Origin: Stentor coeruleus
Lineage: Eukaryota; Ciliophora; Heterotrichea; Heterotrichida; Stentoridae
Direction: 5' to 3'
Assembly (NCBI GenBank): GCA_001970955.1
Contig: MPUH01000516.1
Span: 1-48,740 of the forward strand
DNA length: 48,740 nucleotides
Positions 27,967-38,400 of this stretch are shown here, piece after piece. The notes under the pieces are model-generated. The model searched no databases and was not told the DNA's origin. It worked only from the letters and a program-made list of their open reading frames with translations. Made by a program: the position numbers and the translations under genes. Position 1 is the stretch's first letter; every line of letters begins with the position of its first letter.

Positions 27967-30876
27967 ATGGTTGATCGGCCAGGAGCCCTTAATGGGCAAT
28001 CAAGCCTCGAAGACCCTGTAAGTGATAATGATGGAGACTACACTCCAGAACTGCATGGGATCAAGAAAAACCTAGAGCCTTTATTGGACTCACAAGCTAA
28101 ACTCAAGTTCCTAATGGACAAAATTGACGATCTAACCAATTCTTTGAACAAATATTCAATACAAAAAAATGTCACCCCAGACAATCATAAACGCCATAAG
28201 GGTCAGGAAAACGAAGATGAAAAAACCCTTGTGCTAAAAGATGAAGGATTATATACAATAAAGCTTGACAAACAGCCAAAAAATATTATTGGCGGAACTA
28301 TGAGGGAGTATCAGTTAGAAGGTTTAAATTGGCTGTTAAAAATGAACAACTGCAATATAAATGGTATACTGGCTGATGAAATGGGATTAGGGAAGACCTT
28401 ACAGACTATTTCTATGATAGCACAATTAGCTTTAGAAGGAGAAACAGCACCAAGTATAGTAATTGTCCCTAAAAGTACACTTTCTAACTGGGTTAAAGAG
28501 TTTAAAAAGTGGTGTCCGAGTTTAGAAATTTTTGAGTTTTATGCGGCTCAAGGTGAAAGGGAGTTATTAAGGCCAAGAATACCAAGGACTGATAGTTATC
28601 AGGCACTTTTGACAACCTATGAGACTGTGCTGATGGAAAAAGGGTTGTTGAAAACGGTGAAGTGGAATTATTTGATTATTGATGAGGCGCATAGGATCAA
28701 AAATGAGAAGTCAGTTTTAAGTCAGGTTGTTAGACTTTTTACTGCAAGGCATAGGCTGCTTATAACGGGGACACCATTGCAGAACAATTTACAGGAGTTG
28801 TGGGCGCTGCTTAATTTCTTGATGCCGCTGATTTTTGGTTCTTCTAATGATTTTAATGAGTGGTTTGATTTGACTAATTCACAGCTTTCGGATCAGAATT
28901 ATATTATAACTCAGCTTCATAAGATATTAAAACCTTTTATGTTAAGAAGGCTAAAAAGAGAAGTCGAGACCAAACTTCCTCCAAAAAAAGAGTTGTACGT
29001 GTTTCTCAGTATGACAGATTTACAAAAGGATCTGTATAAGAAAATTTTAACAAAAAACATAGAAGTCATAAATGGATTTGGGGAAAAATCACAACTAATC
29101 AACACAATCATGCAGCTTAGAAAAACATGTAATCATCCTTACCTCTTTGAAGGTGTTGAGCCAGGTCCACCATTTTTAGACGGTGACCATATTATCGAAG
29201 CTTCAATGAAATTCAAATTTTTAGACCAACTAATTCCAAAACTCATAGAAAAAAACTCAAAGCTTTTAATTTTCACTCAAATGACTAGACTTTTAGATAT
29301 CTTAGATGATTTTCTAAACTATCGAGGCTATAAATTCTGTCGTATAGATGGGAATACTCACTATATAGAAAGAGAAAATCAAATCGAAAGGTTCCAAAAA
29401 GAAGATTCAGATGTTATGATTTTCATATTATCAACCAGAGCTGGAGGGCTTGGTATAAATTTACATGCAGCAAATACTGTTATTATATACGATTCAGATT
29501 GGAATCCACAAGTTGATATTCAAGCTCAAGACCGAGCACATCGTATAGGGCAAACTAAGCCAGTTACAGTTTATAGGTTTATAATTGAAGGGACAGTTGA
29601 AGAAAAAATCGCAGAAAGAGCAGCGAAGAAGCTTAAAATGGACCATTTGGTAATCCAAAAAGGCTCTTTGGCTAATAGTACCAAAGCCCCAAGTCTCCAT
29701 GAAATGAACTCTATAGTCCAATTCGGTGCTCAGCAGGTGCTTAAAAGCACAGGTAAAGATATTCTTGAAGAAGATATAAACAAAGTCCTTATGTACTCTG
29801 AAGAAAAAACTAAAGAAATCAACCAAGAACTTAGTAAACTTGAAGAAGCATTTAATCTTAACAACATGTCTTTTGATGGGAAATCATTTTACGATTTCGA
29901 AGGAAGTAATTATAAAACAAAGCAAAAAGAGCATATTTCATTAGGAGCTAGAAATCGAAGATCAACTGGGTTTTATGAAGTTGACCGTAGTTCAAACTAT
30001 CAAAAAAAACAAAAGAAAAAAGGATGGAGGGCAATTATAGGTGGAGGACATCCTTATCAGTTTTTCCCATCAGAAGAACTTGATGCTCTTGATTTAAAAG
30101 AAGAAAAGTGGAATCAATATTTAAATGATAAACCTCGTAGAAGGACTAGAGGACAAGAAAAAGATTTAAAACCTGAGAAATTTACTGATGAAGATGATGA
30201 AAAAAGAGATGAACTTTTAGATCAAGGGTTTAGTGAATGGTCTAAACGTGAATTCAACAATTTTATTAAAGGATGTGAGAGTTTTGGTAGGATGAATTTC
30301 TTGCAGATTGCCCAAGAGATTGAAACTAAGACTGTTGAAGAAGTAGAAATTTATGCGAAAGTGTTTTGGGAAAGGATTGATAGTTTGCCTAATGGGCAGG
30401 AATTAATTGATAAAATCAATAAGGGAGAAAAGGACTTAGCAAGAATTACAAGGTTGAATAATGTACTAGAAAGTAAAAGGAAAAGGGTAAATGAAGGAGA
30501 TTCGGTTTTTATGTGTATTAAGGATAATTCGAAATTTGTTAAGGATGAAGATGCTTTTTTGGCAAGAAATTTGTTAGAAAATGGGTATGGACAATGGGAT
30601 AAACTTAGAGTGAAATTTAAGACTGTTGATGAATTTAGGTTTAATTTCTGGATGCAGACTAGAACTGCTGAAGAATTGCAAGAAAGGTCTGATAGGCTGA
30701 TTGAAGCTATGGAAAAGGAACAAATGGAAAAAAATGAGGAAGAGGAGTATGCAAATGTTTTAGGGGGACCGAGTAAAATTAGAAAAATTAAAGAAAACGA
30801 AGAGGGTAATAAACTGGTTGAAGTCACTGATGACTTCCAGTGGATTATTACTTTTCCTAAGTTTTCATTAAGTTAA
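27967..30876 (+). CDS. ISWI: ISWI-type SNF2 chromatin-remodelling ATPase
   Basis: 969 residues, close to animal ISWI length. ISWI uses ATP to slide and space nucleosomes. Order of parts: acidic N-terminus; ATPase core with DEMGLGKT (motif I, ~137), IDEAHRIKNE (motif II, ~239), LITGTPLQNNLQELWALLNFL, LSTRAGGLGINL (motif V) and QAQDRAHRIGQ (motif VI); a HAND region; SANT (GFSEWSKREFNNFIKGCE, ~753); and SLIDE (NGYGQWDKLRVKFKTVDEFR). HAND-SANT-SLIDE separates ISWI from SNF2, CHD and INO80 types. No PHD or bromodomain is present. No intron is needed. It is divergent from the RIB72-like gene. Confidence 0.97.
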   Translation: MVDRPGALNGQSSLEDPVSDNDGDYTPELHGIKKNLEPLLDSQAKLKFLMDKIDDLTNSLNKYSIQKNVTPDNHKRHKGQENEDEKTLVLKDEGLYTIKLDKQPKNIIGGTMREYQLEGLNWLLKMNNCNINGILADEMGLGKTLQTISMIAQLALEGETAPSIVIVPKSTLSNWVKEFKKWCPSLEIFEFYAAQGERELLRPRIPRTDSYQALLTTYETVLMEKGLLKTVKWNYLIIDEAHRIKNEKSVLSQVVRLFTARHRLLITGTPLQNNLQELWALLNFLMPLIFGSSNDFNEWFDLTNSQLSDQNYIITQLHKILKPFMLRRLKREVETKLPPKKELYVFLSMTDLQKDLYKKILTKNIEVINGFGEKSQLINTIMQLRKTCNHPYLFEGVEPGPPFLDGDHIIEASMKFKFLDQLIPKLIEKNSKLLIFTQMTRLLDILDDFLNYRGYKFCRIDGNTHYIERENQIERFQKEDSDVMIFILSTRAGGLGINLHAANTVIIYDSDWNPQVDIQAQDRAHRIGQTKPVTVYRFIIEGTVEEKIAERAAKKLKMDHLVIQKGSLANSTKAPSLHEMNSIVQFGAQQVLKSTGKDILEEDINKVLMYSEEKTKEINQELSKLEEAFNLNNMSFDGKSFYDFEGSNYKTKQKEHISLGARNRRSTGFYEVDRSSNYQKKQKKKGWRAIIGGGHPYQFFPSEELDALDLKEEKWNQYLNDKPRRRTRGQEKDLKPEKFTDEDDEKRDELLDQGFSEWSKREFNNFIKGCESFGRMNFLQIAQEIETKTVEEVEIYAKVFWERIDSLPNGQELIDKINKGEKDLARITRLNNVLESKRKRVNEGDSVFMCIKDNSKFVKDEDAFLARNLLENGYGQWDKLRVKFKTVDEFRFNFWMQTRTAEELQERSDRLIEAMEKEQMEKNEEEEYANVLGGPSKIRKIKENEEGNKLVEVTDDFQWIITFPKFSLS

Positions 30877-31835
30877 TGGTAATTTTATATTACTAATTAT
30901 TACTTTGATAAATTATGAGTACGTTGGATTTTTAAGGTTTTGAGATTTTGAAAGATTTTTAGAATTTTTGTAACAAAAACTTTTCAAATTTTTTTATCTT
31001 TATCTCATAATATTAAACCTATCACCACTACAATAAATCCCTATAATCTATCATCAAAATCCCAAAAAAAGCAAAAAAATCCTCATCTATCAAATATCCC
31101 AAAACAAATAAAACCACAAATTTAAAACCCTTATAAAAATTACATAAGTATCACATTCTTTAAATATAAACTTTTCTAACATTTCATACTACATAAACTA
31201 TAAAAACTATAAAAAACTTTTATATCTTCATATTTATCCTTATATTTTTCTAGTACTTTCACCTTTCCTCACTACAATATATTCCCATATATCAAAAAAC
31301 CCCTCTACCTATACCCAACTCCCTCATTCAAATCATTCAACCTCAAGAAAAAAACCTATACCTTTAATCTCAATCTATGATATAACATAAAAAAAATCAC
31401 AAATTTTAATACCCTCTCTCATCCTTAAGTCAATCATAACTTCCTTTATCTACTACAAACAATCTAACCCTCAAGCCAATTCCTTATCCTTTAATCTTAT
31501 AAATACCCAACTATAATATAATTCATTACTACTACACAATACTATTACAAAATCCTACCCAGCCTTATTCTTTCTATCCCAACTCCTTCAAAACCTATAT
31601 CCCCCATTCCTCCCATCAAGTCCAATATCTTTTCACTCAACCTCCAAGTCATCTCATCCAAAATCTCCAAAACTTTCTCAACAGTTATTCAAAAAGCTCC
31701 TCATAACCCTTAAACCTTATTATTTTATCATAAAATCCTCATATAAACCAATATACAAAGTTTCTTATACCCACCCGCTAGTAAATCTAGTGTAAAAATT
31801 TAAGTTTTCATAATGGTTGGTTCCTGATATAATAA
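30877..31835. other. Long G-depleted 5' flank of the calcyphosin-repeat gene
   Basis: 959 bases. Hand count for 31021-31740: 197 C and 12 G in 720 bases. The first ~100 bases after the ISWI stop are G-rich instead. A five-codon upstream ORF (MVGS, 31813-31827) ends eight bases before the main ATG. No gene fits in the block. Confidence 0.65.
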
Positions 31836-34292
31836 ATGGCTGCAGTAAGGACCCAGTTTGAGAATGAGCTAAGACAAAAGTTGTCGCAAAAATCAACTGC
31901 ACACGTTTCAGATGAGACTGTGCTTATTCGTGCATTCAAATACTTTGACTTAGATAATAGTGAAGCAGTCGACTTTGATGAATGGAAAAAAGCCTTAGAA
32001 AAAATAGGTATGGTACTTCCTAGCCCTGCTGCTTGTCAAGAACTCTTTAAATACTATGACACTGATGGATCTGGAGCTTTAGATTACAAAGAATTCGCTT
32101 CGCTTGTTACAGGACAAGCTGGCTCTAAATCCCCACAAAAAAATGTCAGCCTTTCTGTAAGACAAGAAGGTGAAGCTGCGATACAGAAACTTAGAGATAG
32201 ACTTGCCTCACGTGGAGGAAGGGGAATTATTGGCCTTGCTAGACAGTTTAAGATTATGGATGATGATAATTCTCATGAACTTGACATGCAAGAATTCACT
32301 AAAGCCCTTAGAGATTATAGGGTTGAAATTTCTAATAATGATATTCAAGCATTATTTAAATATATTGACCGCAATAGATCTGGAGCAGTTGATTATGATG
32401 AGTTCTTAAGAGCTGTTAGAGGACCAATGAACGGCTTCCGTAAAGCACTTGTTGCCCAAGCCTTTAACAAACTTGATGCTGACAATTCAGGAATACTCGA
32501 TATTAATGATGTGAAAAGGTTCTATAATGCTAGAGGACATCCTGATGTACGCAGTGGGAAAAAGAGTGAAGAAGAAGTTCTTGGCGAATTCCTTGAAACC
32601 TTTGAAATGCACCATAACTTAGATGGTGGGACTAATGATAGAAGGGTAACTAAAGAAGAGTTTGATGAATATTATAACAATATTTCTATGAGTATCGACA
32701 ATGATCAGTACTTTGAACTCATGATGAACAATGCTTGGAAACTAACTGAAGCCCCAGCTTATACTAAGAATAAAGCTTGGAGAAATGAAGAAGAAGATAA
32801 GAGAGCTGCCCCACCCTCACGGGGTGGAGCAAGAGGACAAGCTCCTCCAAGAAATGGAGACAGACCATCATCAAACCCATCAGTTCCTAAAGGATCAGAG
32901 GATATCTTTGAAAACTTCAGATCTAAACTAGCTTCAAGAGGTGCAAGAGGTATAATTGGCATACAAAGACAATTCAAAATCATGGATGATGACAACTCTC
33001 ATACTCTTTCTCTAAACGAGTTCAAAAAAGGATGCAGAGATTTCCGTGTAGACTTACCAGAAGCTGAAATTACTAAACTTTTCAATACTATTGATCGTGA
33101 TAGAAGTGGAGTTGTAGACTATGATGAACTTATAAGAGCAATAAGAGGACCAATGAACCAAAATCGTAAAAACATTGTCAAACAAGCATGGACTAAACTT
33201 GATAAAGATGGTAGTGGGATTATTGATATAAATGACCTTAGAGGTGTATATGATGCAAGAGGACATCCTGATGTTAGATCTGGTAAAAAAACTCAAGATG
33301 AAATCCTAGGAGAGTTCTTAGAAACTTTTGAAACCCATCATAACATAAGCGACCTTTCTCGTAGAGATCGTAGAGTTACAATGGAAGAATTTGAAGAATA
33401 TTATAACAATGTATCTGCTAGTATTGACGATGATAAATATTTTGAACTTATGATGACAAATGCTTGGAAACTTGGTGAACAAGCACCTAAAAAAGATGCT
33501 TGGAGAGGGGATGTTGGTTTTGCTGGACAAAGAAGGACTGAAAATCGTGCTGGACCTCCATATGGTGTAACTCAAGGACCAACTGATTATAATACTTCAG
33601 CTAAAGCTAAACCTACAACTCCAGGTGGACCAGTAGAAAAACTTGTTGAAGCTTTAAGAGAAAAACTTGCTGGAAGAGGGGCAAGAGGATTTATAGGTAT
33701 GGCAAGACAGTTCAAAATAATGGATGATGATGGATCTAAATGCTTAAATATCAATGAATTTACTAAAGCTCTTAAAGATTTTAGAGTCAGTCTTAATGAA
33801 GAAGATGGAAGAAGACTTTTTAGTTATATGGATGCTGATAGGTCTGGGGAAATTGATTATGAAGAATTTGTTCATAGAGTTAGAGGACCTATGAATAATA
33901 ATAGAAAACAACTTGTTAGCCAAGCTTTTAATAAACTTGACAAGAACGGTAACGGAATTGTTGAAGTTGATGATATTAAAGGAGTTTATAATGCAAGTGG
34001 ACATCCTGATGTTAGGTCAGGGAAAAAGACTGAGGATCAAGTACTTTGTGACTTTTTGGATACTTTTGAAACTCATCATGCTATGTTTAAAGGTGGAGAT
34101 GGGGGAAATTCTAGGGACTTTAGAGTTACTCTGGATGAGTTCATGGAGTACTACTCGCATGTCTCTGCTAGTATTGATGATGATAGGTACTTTGATTTAA
34201 TGATGAAAAACGCATGGAACTTTGAGGGAAAGACTTATGAGAAAGGCTGGGGTGCTGATATGACCGGTCCTGCTCGTCGAACCCGTAGTTAG
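31836..34292 (+). CDS. Multi-calcyphosin EF-hand protein, CFAP115-like
   Basis: 818 residues. An N-terminal EF-hand pair (DLDNSEAVDFDE, DTDGSGALDYKE) is followed by three near-identical calcyphosin modules at about 105-310, 360-555 and 610-805. Each has LR..LASRG.RGIIG..RQFKIMDDD or close, two or more good Ca2+ loops (e.g. DRNRSGAVDYDE), the segment GHPDVRSGKK, and an (E/D)FLETFE..H end. Linkers are Pro/Gly/Arg-rich. I recall that Tetrahymena CFAP115 is a several-fold repeat of the shorter Chlamydomonas FAP115, a Ca2+-binding protein of the A-tubule lumen close to RIB72. This gene matches that layout with about 3.5 units. The EF-hand and calcyphosin call is firm; the CFAP115 name is probable. 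No intron is needed. Confidence 0.88.
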   Translation: MAAVRTQFENELRQKLSQKSTAHVSDETVLIRAFKYFDLDNSEAVDFDEWKKALEKIGMVLPSPAACQELFKYYDTDGSGALDYKEFASLVTGQAGSKSPQKNVSLSVRQEGEAAIQKLRDRLASRGGRGIIGLARQFKIMDDDNSHELDMQEFTKALRDYRVEISNNDIQALFKYIDRNRSGAVDYDEFLRAVRGPMNGFRKALVAQAFNKLDADNSGILDINDVKRFYNARGHPDVRSGKKSEEEVLGEFLETFEMHHNLDGGTNDRRVTKEEFDEYYNNISMSIDNDQYFELMMNNAWKLTEAPAYTKNKAWRNEEEDKRAAPPSRGGARGQAPPRNGDRPSSNPSVPKGSEDIFENFRSKLASRGARGIIGIQRQFKIMDDDNSHTLSLNEFKKGCRDFRVDLPEAEITKLFNTIDRDRSGVVDYDELIRAIRGPMNQNRKNIVKQAWTKLDKDGSGIIDINDLRGVYDARGHPDVRSGKKTQDEILGEFLETFETHHNISDLSRRDRRVTMEEFEEYYNNVSASIDDDKYFELMMTNAWKLGEQAPKKDAWRGDVGFAGQRRTENRAGPPYGVTQGPTDYNTSAKAKPTTPGGPVEKLVEALREKLAGRGARGFIGMARQFKIMDDDGSKCLNINEFTKALKDFRVSLNEEDGRRLFSYMDADRSGEIDYEEFVHRVRGPMNNNRKQLVSQAFNKLDKNGNGIVEVDDIKGVYNASGHPDVRSGKKTEDQVLCDFLDTFETHHAMFKGGDGGNSRDFRVTLDEFMEYYSHVSASIDDDRYFDLMMKNAWNFEGKTYEKGWGADMTGPARRTRS

Positions 34293-34972
34293 TTATTTAA
34301 CATTTATTTCGGATTTAAAAGTTGTTTTGTGAGTGGAAAGATTTTAGTTGGTTTATGGTGTTGGAAAGAGGTTTTTATAGGAATTTTAGTATGTATATGG
34401 ATTTTTTGAGGAGTTTTATATTTTTGATGATTATTTTAAGGTCCTGAATAAGTTTGGGTATTTACTATTTAAACGTAGTATTGATATAAATTATTTTATT
34501 TTAAAAGTTGAAAGTGCTTGAAATTGTTATAGTAAAATAAAGTAGATTTTATGTAAAGGATATGATATAATAATCATTTATGAATGTGGTGAAATCATTT
34601 CAATAAGCAAATTTTTTCCTAAACTTTATTCTCAAAAATATTCCACAAATTTATTATATCCTAATAATCTTATCTAATCCACCCTCCAAAAAATCCTACT
34701 TCGCCTAACTTCATATATAAAAATCTACTAACCCATTCTTAAATTTCCTTAAATCCAATATCTTATTCCATAGCAACCCACCACTACGAAAAACCTAATC
34801 TAAAAAAATCCACCAAAGTTTTAAATCATCCACCTCAATAATCCTCATCATCCTAACCCAATTAAATCCTCCTAAAGCCTAATCAAAAAAAAATCCTATC
34901 ACCATCCAAAAACCTTCACTCACAATCATCCTCCATAACCCAAAATGCAATCCTACATTATCCATTTACAAA
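34293..34972. other. Intergenic region, G-rich then C-rich
   Basis: 680 bases. 34321-34440 has no C at all; 34621-34970 has 103 C and 6 G. A short upstream ATG at 34945, in a different frame, overlaps the next start. No gene is seen. Confidence 0.55.
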
Positions 34973-35428
34973 ATGCAAGATAAAAACCAGATTCCTAACA
35001 GCACTTTCCAAGAGCCAATTCTCGAAATCCAAGAATACTCCACATCAACAATAATCCAAAGTTCTGATCCTTATCTTTACCTAAACCCTGAAAGCCTACC
35101 TTCCAAACGTCAAAATCAATACTCAGACCTATTGACAAAAAAGCCAAAATCAATGCCGGTAACAGACGAAGAATGGGAACCTTTCAGTAAAGCTCTTTTA
35201 AGCATTGAATTCTCAAAAAATATAGAGAATCTTAACGATAAAGAAATAATAGAAAGGCAAGAATTAGCTAAAAAGATGAGTACACCTGAAGGACTATGCG
35301 AAATCATCACAGACCTAGAGGCAAAGCTAGCAAGATTCGAGGATTCTCCAATAGACCCTGAGTTTGAGAATATGTCGATTGTGGAAAAAATTGACAAGCT
35401 CTTCAACACTTTTCTCCTATTAAAATGA
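34973..35428 (+). CDS. Small acidic protein of unknown function
   Basis: 151 residues, not recognised. The N-terminal half is Ser/Thr/Gln-rich and probably disordered. The C-terminal half (about 65-150) is predicted helical and acidic, with EEWEPFSKALLSIEFSKNIE, ELAKKMSTPEGLCEIITDLE and SIVEKIDKLFNTFLLLK. No membrane segment or signal peptide. The stop is TGA, followed three codons on by in-frame TAA. It lies behind a strong G-depleted flank and only 28 bases ahead of the TMEM131-like start. No 15-nt intron can fuse the two frames, so they are separate proteins. Confidence 0.65.
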   Translation: MQDKNQIPNSTFQEPILEIQEYSTSTIIQSSDPYLYLNPESLPSKRQNQYSDLLTKKPKSMPVTDEEWEPFSKALLSIEFSKNIENLNDKEIIERQELAKKMSTPEGLCEIITDLEAKLARFEDSPIDPEFENMSIVEKIDKLFNTFLLLK

Positions 35429-35456
35429 TATGAATAATACTTAGATCATGCTATAA

Positions 35457-38400
35457 ATGGGAGTGCACAGATTATTAAGCCTTATGATATATTTGGCTTT
35501 AGAAGTATTAGTTGTTATCTCAAATGATAATCTGCCATATGAAGAGCATAACTTTACTGCTTTGACTTCTCTTTTATTAGCTTTGGATCCAACATTATCT
35601 AAATTCCTTACAAGACAAATGATATTTATACAAGTACCTATAACACCAAGTAAACCTACATTGTTATATTCTGAGTCTCATTTAGCTGTTCACTTACAGA
35701 CTATGCATGAGTACTTTATATTCCACTTGGTATCTATAAGTTCAAATGAGTTCAAGGTTAAAGAAACTCCATTGCTGCATCACAAATATAGCAAATCATA
35801 TTCATTAGATGTATACTTTATGCCTGTTAAGATAGGGATTAGGACTGCATATATGTTTGTGGTGACTGATAAAGAATTTTATGTATACTATCTTAAAGGC
35901 ACAGCTGAAATGCCAGAACTTGTGGTGAAAGAGCTTTTAATTGAATATATGTCCGGGACTATAGGGACTGGGGTATTAGAATTAGAAAACTTGTCTGGGG
36001 AAAGTGTTACTGTTTATTTGGAAAATGTATTTGTTATTGATAAAGATAGGTTAGATATACTCAAAAAAGAGACAATAATTAGCGATAAGCTACTTGTACT
36101 TAAAACTAAGAAGATTATCATTGAACAGCAGACCACAATTGAGGTTCCAGCTGTTGAAAGTACTTTAAAAGACCCTGGTGATTATTATTTTACCCTTGAG
36201 CTTAGAGTAAATACAGTTATATTTAACATCCCAATACATGTTAAAGTTGCTGAACATGGGCTAAGCTGCCTAAATAGTCTTGATCTTGGCATACTACCAA
36301 TACAAAACGAGCTATTTTCTTTTACCCTAACATGTGAAGTTTTAACTAATGAACCTATAAACCTAGAAAACTGGAGTATTAATGGCCCAGAAATACTTAA
36401 ACCAATATTCTTAAAAGCTGATAGTATGCTTTTAATAGGACAATTGCTTATCACATCATTTTCCGAAGGGACTTTTTCTCGTTCTCTACTGCTAAAAACA
36501 AACATCGGCCCTATATCAATATTTTTTTCTTACCTGGTAATATTCAACATAATATCTCTTGACCCAAAAGATCTTCAAATAAATAAACCCTATAGCAGTA
36601 CTTTCATTTTATGTTTTATAAACAAACTAAACCATGAGATTTTAATCGACAATTTTCAAGCTCTAAGTAGTGAAATAGGAATTTCAGCTAAAGATGAATT
36701 CGCAGGGTCAAATGACAGAGCATGTTTTTCAGCATTGATTCGAAACGATAAAAAACCAAATCTATCAGTTAAAGCTCAAACAAATATTGGAAATCTTATT
36801 TTTCCATTACATCTTATAGACCATATGCCTATATTTCTTATAAAAAAATCAGATGAATTTTCTGAGATCTTTGGCCCTGTTGACTTTGGGATAATAGGCT
36901 ATGGAGTATCATTTAATAAAACTTTTGGTATAAGAAATCCTTATAAATTTCCTATAACTGTTTATTCAATTAACAGTGTCCCAACAGTTACAATTAAGTT
37001 TAGTTCAGCTGTTGTAATAAATCCACAAGGAACTATAGAGTTGATTTTACATGTAAAACCTGAGTTTTCGCTATTTAACCCTTTTAAAATCCAGACTTCT
37101 ATAGGAAATTTTACCCTAACAATCCATATGTCAGTTATCCCTGGTAGTTGTAAGGTTAAAAACACACAGTTTGCTGAAATTATGCCAAGGGTATATAAAG
37201 AAGAAAACATTTTTGTTATAAACACTTATACAGTCCCTGTGAAAATTGTATCACTGTCTGTTCAAGGTGAGTATTTTTCTATAACACAAATGGTTGATGA
37301 AATCCCCCCAAGTAAACAGTCAGTTGTAGGGAAAATATCAGTTTTGCTACTGAAACATGAGAAAAACCGTGTTGATTTTAAGAAATCTTTAACTTATGGA
37401 GATATGAAAATATGGAATTCTTATATAAATAACTATGAAGAAAGCTATGTCTCAGGGGAGATATTTGTTGTTACTAATATTGGAGGAGTTATTAAAAACA
37501 CTGTGTTTGGAACTGTGAAAAAACCTACATTGCCAATACGTATGCAATCTAAACTTAGTACTTGTCAGATATATACAATATGTCCTATTTACATATTAAT
37601 CCATAACCCTCTTGACTCACCTTTAGCTGTTCATGTTCAAGTAGCCCCAGATTCATTTTCAAAAAGCCTTAAAAACTATGAATGCCACAAAAAAAAACCT
37701 GAAATCGTCGATGATGAGTTTGAAAACTTGTCAGCTGAAAATCCAGATAGTCAAAGCCAGGAATGTTTTTTTACCAACACCGAAGAGATTTTTGCAGTAA
37801 AAATAGCTAATGAGAAAAAAATCAACCTAAACCCAATAACTAAAGGTAATGAAGGGATACTGGATAAAATTATAAACATGGTTTTTGATGATAACGATAA
37901 GACTGGTAATGATAAAAACTGCTGTTGTGATACAGAATACGATGAATGTAATAAAATATGTAAAACTCCTCAAACTCTTTATATAAACGACAAAATATTA
38001 ACAGTCCTCCCACCTCAAACCAATAAATTACTAGGACCAATTTTTTTCAACCCAACAAATCTTAACTATCAAAACCATATGATTATTGTTAGAAACAATT
38101 ATACAACTCTTGAAATGTTCCCTTTTACTATGAATATAGGGCATTCTCGTCTTGCTATAACAAGGAAATCTTCATATTATTATTCTAAAACAGGATATAA
38201 TTTACATAGAAACTCTATTAATAAAGAAGAAACAGATATAAGTTTAAAGAAAAAACAGAAAATTTATTATAGAGAATACTCTGAGTTACAAATTGAAATC
38301 TCACCTGAAGACATAAATAGGTTCTTTTTAAGTGATAGTTTTTTATTAAGCCCAAGTCTTTTTAGAACTTTTGAACTTCATAATGTTGGGAATCTTGATA

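Noticed and set aside
35401..35460. Splicing of the 151-aa gene to the TMEM131-like gene
   Set aside because: No GT...AG of 15-16 nt joins them, and the second frame begins with a clear signal peptide.
36424..36438. 15-mer gtatgcttttaatag inside the TMEM131-like gene as an intron
   Set aside because: Ends fit and the frame survives, but T is at position 10 and the retained residues look like normal beta-strand sequence; kept as coding, noted as uncertain.
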